From Streptomyces sp. R28 (lineage in GTDB: Bacteria > Actinomycetota > Actinomycetes > Streptomycetales > Streptomycetaceae): 64,000 bases of DNA. The stretch is taken from the NCBI RefSeq assembly GCF_041052385.1, contig NZ_CP163439.1, forward strand, positions 3,895,001-3,959,000, given 5' to 3'. The notes below the pieces were generated by a model. That model was not told the DNA's origin and did no database searches. It was given only the letters and a program-made list of their open reading frames with translations. Positions 59,134-64,000 of this stretch are shown here, in pieces. The position numbers and the translations under genes were made by a program. Numbering within the stretch: the stretch's first letter is position 1; every line of letters begins with the position of its first letter.

Positions 59134-60291
59134 TTACAGGCCCATGTCCTTCGCGATGATCGACTTCATGATCTCGCTGGTACCGCCGTAGATGCGGTTG
59201 ACGCGGTTGTCCGCGTACAGGCGGGCGATCGGGTACTCGTTCATGAAGCCGTAGCCGCCGTGCAGCTGCAGGCAGCGGTCGATCACTCGGTGCGCGACCT
59301 CGGTGCAGAAGAGCTTGGCGGACGCGGCCTCGGCCGGGGTCAGCTCGCCCGCGTCGAGGGCCTCCAGCGCGCGGTCGGCGACGGCCTCGGCCGCGTCGAC
59401 CTCGGCCTGGCAGGCGGCCAGCTCGAACTTGGTGTTCTGGAAGGAGGCGACGGACTTGCCGAAGACGGTGCGGTCCTGGACGTACTCCTTGGCGAACCGC
59501 ACGGCGGCCTTGGCCTGCGCGTAGGCGCCGAAGGCGATGCCCCAGCGCTCGGAGGCCAGGTTGTGGCCGAGGTAGTAGAAGCCCTTGTTCTCCTCGCCGA
59601 GGAGGTCCTCGACGGGGACCTTCACGTCGACGAACGCCAGCTCGGCGGTGTCGGAGGTCTTCAGGCCGAGCTTGTCGAGCTTGCGGCCGACGGAGTAGCC
59701 CTCGGACTTGGTGTCCACGGCGAACAGGGAGATGCCGTGGCGGCGGTCCTCGGCGCTGGGCGCGTCGGTGCGGGCGCAGACGATCACGCGGTCGGCGTGG
59801 ACGCCGCCGGTGATGAAGGTCTTGGCGCCGTTGAGGACGTAGTGCGTGCCGTCCTCGGAGAGCTTGGCGGTGGTCTTCATGCCCGCGAGGTCGGAGCCGG
59901 TGCCCGGCTCGGTCATCGCCAGCGCCCACATCTCCTCACCGGAGACGAACTTCGGCAGGAACCGCTTCTTCTGCTCGTCGCTGGCGAGCATCTTGATGTA
60001 CGGCAGGCCGAGCAGCACGTGCACGCCGGAGCCACCGAACTGGACGCCCGCGCGGGCGGTCTCCTCGTACATGACGGCTTCGAACTTGTACGACTCGATG
60101 CCCGCGCCGCCGTACTCCTCGTCGACGCGGATACCGAAGACGCCGAGCTCGGCGAGCTTGTAGTAGAAGTCGCGCGGCGCCTGACCGGCCGCAAACCACT
60201 CGTCGTAGACCGGGACGACCTCGGCCTCGATGAAGGCGCGGATGGTCTCCCGGAACGCCTCGTGATCCTCGTTGAACACCGTACGGCGCAC
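59134..60291 (-). CDS. Acyl-CoA dehydrogenase
   Basis: A 385-residue FAD-dependent acyl-CoA dehydrogenase starting MRRTVFNEDHEAFRETIRAF. It has MTEPGTGSDLAGMKTTA (FAD and substrate loop) and the C-terminal LHGGYGFMNEYPIARLYADN. At the usual catalytic-base position (YEGT) it has Gly (RIYGGTSEI), while a Glu stands in NLASERWGIA, matching the base position of isovaleryl-CoA and long-chain dehydrogenases. It may act on a branched or long acyl-CoA. GTG 60291 has AAGGG at fitting distance; GTG 60300 is the alternative. Confidence 0.92.
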   Translation of the reverse strand: MRRTVFNEDHEAFRETIRAFIEAEVVPVYDEWFAAGQAPRDFYYKLAELGVFGIRVDEEYGGAGIESYKFEAVMYEETARAGVQFGGSGVHVLLGLPYIKMLASDEQKKRFLPKFVSGEEMWALAMTEPGTGSDLAGMKTTAKLSEDGTHYVLNGAKTFITGGVHADRVIVCARTDAPSAEDRRHGISLFAVDTKSEGYSVGRKLDKLGLKTSDTAELAFVDVKVPVEDLLGEENKGFYYLGHNLASERWGIAFGAYAQAKAAVRFAKEYVQDRTVFGKSVASFQNTKFELAACQAEVDAAEAVADRALEALDAGELTPAEAASAKLFCTEVAHRVIDRCLQLHGGYGFMNEYPIARLYADNRVNRIYGGTSEIMKSIIAKDMGL

Positions 60292-60462
60292 CGCCGCCAC
60301 CCTTCTTCGCGCCTAAACCGGCGCCGCTCTCGCGTACCTGGTTGCTCGCCGTGGGAATTGCTCGATTGATGCTTGCGGCCCCATGGCTAAGCGCTTGCTC
60401 ACTTAACCGTACCGGCGAGTATCCACAGGCGTCCAGAGGTCAAGGTCCGTAACGCTCGTCAC

Positions 60463-60984
60463 TCAGAGCCGTACGTCCCCCCGGTGCTCGAAGTCCAGCC
60501 CGTGCTCGGCACACGGCCCGCCCTCCTCGCGCGGGCAGATCATCGAGTACCCACTCACCCGGGCCCGGTACACCCGCCACGGCGCCGGCGGGCGCACTTC
60601 CTCCTCAGCGAGCGCCCGTCCGCCACGACCGGCGGGCCCCGGGATGACCCGCAGCCCCTCCAGCGCCTGCGCCCCGTCCAGCTCCGTCGCCGTGGCGGTC
60701 AGATACAGCGCGCGCGGCCCCGCCGTGCCGACCGGTGCGCGGGAGTCGTGGATGACGATGCCGACGCGGGGCTCGTGGGCGAGGTTGCGGGAGTGCGTGA
60801 CCTCGGGGGACGAGACCCAGTAGAAGTCCCGCCCGTCCTCGGTGGAGTAGAAGAGCGGCGCGGCCCAGGGGGCTCCGTCGGGGCCCACTGTGGCCAGCAC
60901 CATGTACATGTTGCCGTCGATGATCGTCCGCGCGGCGCTGCGGGTACCCTCGACCGCCTCGACCGCCTCGGCCTCGTCGGCCAT
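60463..60984 (-). CDS. Pyridoxamine 5'-phosphate oxidase-family (FMN) protein
   Basis: A 173-residue split-barrel flavin-binding protein. MYMVLATVGPDGAPWAAPLF, FYWVSSPEVTHSRNLAHEPR and VGIVIHD are typical of the family. It may bind FMN or F420; the enzyme activity is unknown. ATG 60984 is clear. The gene stands alone, in the same direction as the acyl-CoA dehydrogenase. Confidence 0.82.
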   Translation of the reverse strand: MADEAEAVEAVEGTRSAARTIIDGNMYMVLATVGPDGAPWAAPLFYSTEDGRDFYWVSSPEVTHSRNLAHEPRVGIVIHDSRAPVGTAGPRALYLTATATELDGAQALEGLRVIPGPAGRGGRALAEEEVRPPAPWRVYRARVSGYSMICPREEGGPCAEHGLDFEHRGDVRL

Positions 60985-61055
60985 ACGCCCCCCTCGTTGC
61001 GCCGAGTGTCGCTGAGGCGGCCCACTTTAGGGCGCCGCCTTCAGGGGCTCCGTCT

Positions 61056-61736
61056 TCAGGGGCGCCGTTCGGCACCCGACCCGACCGGACGCCGCCGCGC
61101 CCCACGCCCCGCCCGAAGCAGCCGTACGCCCACGAAGGCCAGGGCCGCCACGCCCACGACCGCCAGGATCACCTTGGAGTAGAGGCCCACCAGGTCGGTG
61201 ACCTCGTGCCAGCGCGCGCCCAGCGCGTAGCCGGCGGCGATGAAGGCGGTGTTCCAGATGAGGCTGCCCGCCGCGGTGAGGGCGAGGAACAGCGGGAGCC
61301 GCATGCGTTCCACACCGGCCGGTATCGAGATCAGGCTGCGGAAGATGGGCACGAAGCGGCCGAAGAACACGGCCTTGGTGCCGTGCCGGACGAACCACGC
61401 CTCGGTCCGTTCCACGTCCGCGACCTTCACCAGCGGCAGTCGCGCCGCCGCCGCGATCAGCCGGTCCCGGCCGAAGAGCGCGCCGAGGAGGTACAGGGCC
61501 AGGGCGCCGACCACCGAACCCGCGGTCGTCCAGGCGACGGCGGCGACGACGTCCATCCGGCCCTGGCTCGCCGTGAACCCCGCCAGCGGCAGGATCACCT
61601 CGCTCGGCAGCGGCGGGAAGAGGTTCTCCAGCGCGATGGCCAGTCCGGCGCCGGGACCGCCCAGTTTCTCCATGAGGTCGGCGGCCCAGCCGGCGACTCC
61701 GCCGACGGGCGCCTCGGCTGCAGCAGCAATGATCAT
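61056..61736 (-). CDS. DedA-family membrane protein
   Basis: A 226-residue DedA/VTT-domain protein with about five hydrophobic segments. The family motifs are LFPPLPSEVILPLAGF and FFGRFVPIFRSLISIPAG. DedA proteins are lipid scramblases or transporters that help recycle undecaprenyl phosphate and keep the envelope. ATG 61736 has a weak site (AAGTGG); the frame is open to 61790. Confidence 0.88.
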   Translation of the reverse strand: MIIAAAAEAPVGGVAGWAADLMEKLGGPGAGLAIALENLFPPLPSEVILPLAGFTASQGRMDVVAAVAWTTAGSVVGALALYLLGALFGRDRLIAAAARLPLVKVADVERTEAWFVRHGTKAVFFGRFVPIFRSLISIPAGVERMRLPLFLALTAAGSLIWNTAFIAAGYALGARWHEVTDLVGLYSKVILAVVGVAALAFVGVRLLRAGRGARRRPVGSGAERRP

Positions 61737-61870
61737 ACGGGCCACTTTACGAAGTCTTGACCTAAAGGCGGTATGAGGAAGGCCGCACAACCGGCTGTGG
61801 CGCTCCGCACGTCAGGAGTGCGGTTTTCCGCAGGGCGCCGCCCCGGCGACCTTGGCCAGCCCGGCCCGTC

Positions 61871-62254
61871 GTGATCGGATTCACCGAGCGTTGGCTCCGC
61901 CTCGCCGCCGGGTTGCTGCTGGGCGGCCTGACCGCGCTGGCCGAGCTGGTCTGCGTCACCGCCGGCGGGGTGCGCAGGATGCGGGCGACCCTGACGACCG
62001 GAGGCCCTCCGTCCGCCCCCGCGAGCGCGCTGCGCCTGGCCGAGCTGGAGCGGCGCCGCCTCGCGGTGTTCCACGCCGCCGAGCTGGACCCGCCGCGCGA
62101 CGGACAGGCTGCCTCCGCGTACGTGGCGGCGCGCTGGCCGCTGGGCCTGTTCGGGCTGCTGGTGCTGCTGACCGCGCTGATCGGGCTCGCCTACGCGTCG
62201 CTGCTGGTGTGGGCCTGGTTCGTGCTGGATCCCGACCACCCCGCCGACGGGTAG
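61871..62254 (+). CDS. Small membrane protein, possibly a truncated sensor-kinase N-terminus
   Basis: A 127-residue protein with an N-terminal hydrophobic segment (RWLRLAAGLLLGGLTALAEL) and a C-terminal one (GLFGLLVLLTALIGLAYASL) separated by a basic helical stretch ERRRLAVFHAAELD. From memory this resembles the N-terminal sensor part of streptomycete histidine kinases, but the kinase domain is missing. It ends 1 bp before the convergent TetR stop. GTG 61871 has no good site. Confidence 0.55.
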   Translation: MIGFTERWLRLAAGLLLGGLTALAELVCVTAGGVRRMRATLTTGGPPSAPASALRLAELERRRLAVFHAAELDPPRDGQAASAYVAARWPLGLFGLLVLLTALIGLAYASLLVWAWFVLDPDHPADG

Positions 62255-62255
62255 G

Positions 62256-62852
62256 TCACGCCACCCCGGCCGCCCCGAACGCCCCCCGCGCCATCCGGTG
62301 CAGCAGCTCCGCCGTGCCCCCCCGTCCCGGCAGCGCCCCCGGCCGCCCCAGATGCGGGGTCGAGTTGAGCAGGCCGAACACCGAGTGCACCGCCGAGCGG
62401 GCCGTCGGCTCCGTCAGGTCCGGGTACACCTCGCGCACCACCTCCACCCACAGCTCGACGTACTGCCGCTGGAGCTGCCGTACGAGCTTGCGGTCGCTGT
62501 CGCGCAAGCGGTCCAGCTCGCGGTCGTGCAGGGTGATGAGGGGGCGGTCGTCGAGGGCGAAGTCGATGTGGCCCTCGATGAGGGAGTCGAGGACCGCCTC
62601 GGCCGGCACCCCGTCGGCCTCCGCGAGGCGTCGTTTCGCGCCCGTCAGGAGCTGCCCGCTGATGCCGACCAGCAGCTCGGCGAGCATCGCGTCCTTGCCG
62701 GCGAAGTGGCGGTAGAGACCGGGGCCGCTGATGCCCACGGCGGCGCCTATCTCATCCACGCCGACGCCGTGGAAACCACGCTCGGCGAAGAGCCGCGCGG
62801 CCTCCTTGAGGATCTGCTCGCGGCGGGTGGGGGCGTCGGTTCTGGTGGCCAT
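62256..62852 (-). CDS. TetR-family regulator divergent from acyl-CoA carboxylase
   Basis: A 198-residue TetR protein with helix-turn-helix REQILKEAARLFAERGFHGV and VDEIGAAVGISGPGLYRHFA, and a C-terminal domain resembling that of regulators of acyl-CoA breakdown. ATG 62852 follows ATTGCTTCC with a weak site. The gene is divergent from the carboxylase beta subunit, with two 16-bp operators between. It likely represses the branched-chain acyl-CoA (leucine/valine) catabolic genes to its right. Confidence 0.9.
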   Translation of the reverse strand: MATRTDAPTRREQILKEAARLFAERGFHGVGVDEIGAAVGISGPGLYRHFAGKDAMLAELLVGISGQLLTGAKRRLAEADGVPAEAVLDSLIEGHIDFALDDRPLITLHDRELDRLRDSDRKLVRQLQRQYVELWVEVVREVYPDLTEPTARSAVHSVFGLLNSTPHLGRPGALPGRGGTAELLHRMARGAFGAAGVA

Positions 62853-62874
62853 GGAAGCAATTCTAGACAGGGAG

Positions 62875-62919
62875 GTTAGCGGTCGTTAACCTGAAGGAAA
62901 TGCGTTAACGCTCATTAAC
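62875..62919. promoter_or_regulatory. Twin TetR operators upstream of the carboxylase gene
   Basis: GTTAGCGGTCGTTAAC (62875-62890) and GTTAACGCTCATTAAC (62904-62919) share the GTTAnCGnnCnTTAAC pattern, a dimer-type palindrome, 29 bp start to start. They lie 23 bp from the TetR start and 30 bp from the carboxylase start, covering both promoters. Confidence 0.75.
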
Positions 62920-62948
62920 TGGTGGACCACTGGTGAGGGGACCGCAGG

Positions 62949-64000
62949 ATGCACGAGGCACCGGAGCTTGCGAGCGCGGCAGATCCCGCGTCTCAGGCCT
63001 GGCGGGCCAACGAGGAGGCCCATCGGGCGCTGGTGGACGAGCTGCGTGGCAAGCTCGCCGCCGCCCGGCTGGGAGGCGGTGAGAAGGCGCGCGCCCGGCA
63101 CACCGCGCGCGGCAAGCTGCTGCCGCGCGACCGCGTCGACACCCTCCTCGACCCCGGCTCCCCCTTCCTGGAGCTCGCTCCCCTCGCCGCCGACGGCATG
63201 TACGACGGGCAGGCCCCGGCCGCCGGTGTCATCGCCGGGATCGGCCGGGTCGGCGGGCGCGAGTGCGTGATCGTCGCCAACGACGCCACGGTCAAGGGCG
63301 GGACGTACTACCCGATGACCGTGAAGAAACACCTGCGCGCGCAGGAGGTGGCCCTGGAGAACCGCCTGCCGTGTCTCTACCTCGTCGACTCCGGCGGCGC
63401 CTTCCTGCCCATGCAGGACGAGGTCTTCCCGGACCGGGAGCACTTCGGGCGGATCTTCTACAACCAGGCCCGGATGTCGGGCGCCGGGATCCCGCAGATC
63501 GCCGCCGTGCTCGGGTCGTGCACCGCCGGCGGCGCCTACGTGCCCGCCATGAGCGACGAGGCCGTCATCGTCCGCAACCAGGGCACGATCTTCCTCGGCG
63601 GTCCCCCGCTGGTGAAGGCCGCCACCGGTGAGGTCGTCACCGCGGAGGAGCTCGGCGGCGGCGACGTCCACGCGCGCGTGTCCGGCGTGACCGACCATCT
63701 CGCCGAGGACGACGCCCACGCCCTGCGGATCGTGCGGAACATCGTCGCCACCCTCCCCGCGCGCGGGACGCTTCCCTGGGAGGTCACCCCCGCCACCGAA
63801 CCGAAGGTCGACCCCTACGGCCTCTACGGCGCGGTCCCGGTCGACTCCCGCACCCCCTACGACGTACGCGAGATCATCGCGCGCGTGGTCGACGGCTCCC
63901 GTTTCGCGGAGTTCAAGTCCGAGTTCGGACAGACCCTCGTCACCGGCTTCGCCCGTATCCACGGCCATCCGGTCGGCATCGTCGCCAACAACGGCATCCT
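62949..64000 (+). CDS. Acyl-CoA carboxylase beta (carboxyltransferase) subunit, 3' end outside window
   Basis: ATG 62949 follows CCGCAGG. The visible 350 residues match methylcrotonyl-/propionyl-type carboxyltransferase: [60 protein letters not shown] and [16 protein letters not shown]. It transfers carboxyl from carboxybiotin to an acyl-CoA. The GGAFLPMQ and [14 protein letters not shown] sequences favour methylcrotonyl-CoA (leucine breakdown). The neighbouring acyl-CoA dehydrogenase with an IVD-like base supports a leucine pathway. The gene has no stop before the right edge. Confidence 0.9.
   Translation, partial: MHEAPELASAADPASQAWRANEEAHRALVDELRGKLAAARLGGGEKARARHTARGKLLPRDRVDTLLDPGSPFLELAPLAADGMYDGQAPAAGVIAGIGRVGGRECVIVANDATVKGGTYYPMTVKKHLRAQEVALENRLPCLYLVDSGGAFLPMQDEVFPDREHFGRIFYNQARMSGAGIPQIAAVLGSCTAGGAYVPAMSDEAVIVRNQGTIFLGGPPLVKAATGEVVTAEELGGGDVHARVSGVTDHLAEDDAHALRIVRNIVATLPARGTLPWEVTPATEPKVDPYGLYGAVPVDSRTPYDVREIIARVVDGSRFAEFKSEFGQTLVTGFARIHGHPVGIVANNGI

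Noticed and set aside
1..64000. tRNA, rRNA, IS elements or phage genes
   Set aside because: No clover-leaf sequence, rRNA segment, transposase or integrase was recognised by reading; a tRNAscan and ISfinder search would be decisive.

Overview
The window is very GC-rich DNA with Streptomyces gene style: GTG starts beside purine-rich ribosome binding sites, 4-bp GTGA/ATGA overlaps, Tat signal peptides, and XRE/DUF5753-DUF397 gene pairs. From memory (not checked), the gene order (copZ-copA, citrate synthase, RecD-like helicase, ribose operon, and at the right end acyl-CoA dehydrogenase, TetR and acyl-CoA carboxylase beta) matches the S. coelicolor region around SCO2730-SCO2776. I read it as chromosomal core DNA with accessory genes and many decayed genes between.

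Left part (1-11 kb): a divergent MMPL transporter/TetR pair with two operator-like palindromes; a copper-export operon (copZ-copA) behind a CsoR-type operator; a convergent intergenic region with a probable 6C small RNA on the minus strand and a duplicated citA 3' end; citrate synthase; RecD2 helicase; a secreted GH16 enzyme; a decayed piece of recD2; and a cupin gene.

Sugar region (10.4-22.1 kb): a ribose operon rbsR-rbsA-rbsCB-rbsK-rbsD, in which permease and binding protein are one polypeptide, ends at a perfect 30-bp palindromic terminator. Next come a DUF937 gene, a gene fragment, and a minus-strand operon of MocA-like oxidoreductase, DUF993 protein and TIM-barrel isomerase. A divergent LacI regulator faces it across a LacI-type operator. 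It looks like an uncharacterised sugar or polyol pathway.

Middle (22-34.5 kb): a DinB/maleylpyruvate-isomerase-like gene, a small pseudogene graveyard (XRE-DUF5753/DUF397 remnant, DinB pseudogene), a membrane protein, a DHFR-like reductase and a MarR-GNAT fusion. Then comes the most striking locus: a translationally coupled pair of EACC1 and a protein made of an intracellular caspase-like protease, one membrane span and an extracytoplasmic type-1 periplasmic-binding domain. This is a likely ligand-gated conflict or cell-death module. After it lie a TIM-barrel isomerase, an MFS exporter, an alpha/beta hydrolase, a LysR gene with a TTA codon, and an EPSP synthase.

Right part (34.5-64 kb): secreted and envelope functions (GH3 hexosaminidase, lipoprotein, fused asymmetric ABC exporter, phytase-like esterase, beta-lactamase-fold protein, GT39 glycosyltransferase, NucM-type nuclease), a nucleotidyltransferase with an insertion at its active site, and an XRE/DUF397 module. 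A minus-strand agmatinase/ThDP-enzyme pair follows, with a solute symporter and a divergent PucR regulator. The end holds acyl-CoA metabolism genes (thioesterase, acyl-CoA dehydrogenase with an IVD-like catalytic base, and an acyl-CoA carboxylase beta subunit running off the right edge behind paired TetR operators).

No rRNA, tRNA, CRISPR array, insertion sequence or origin was recognised. All homology statements are from reading sequence and memory; no search was run.
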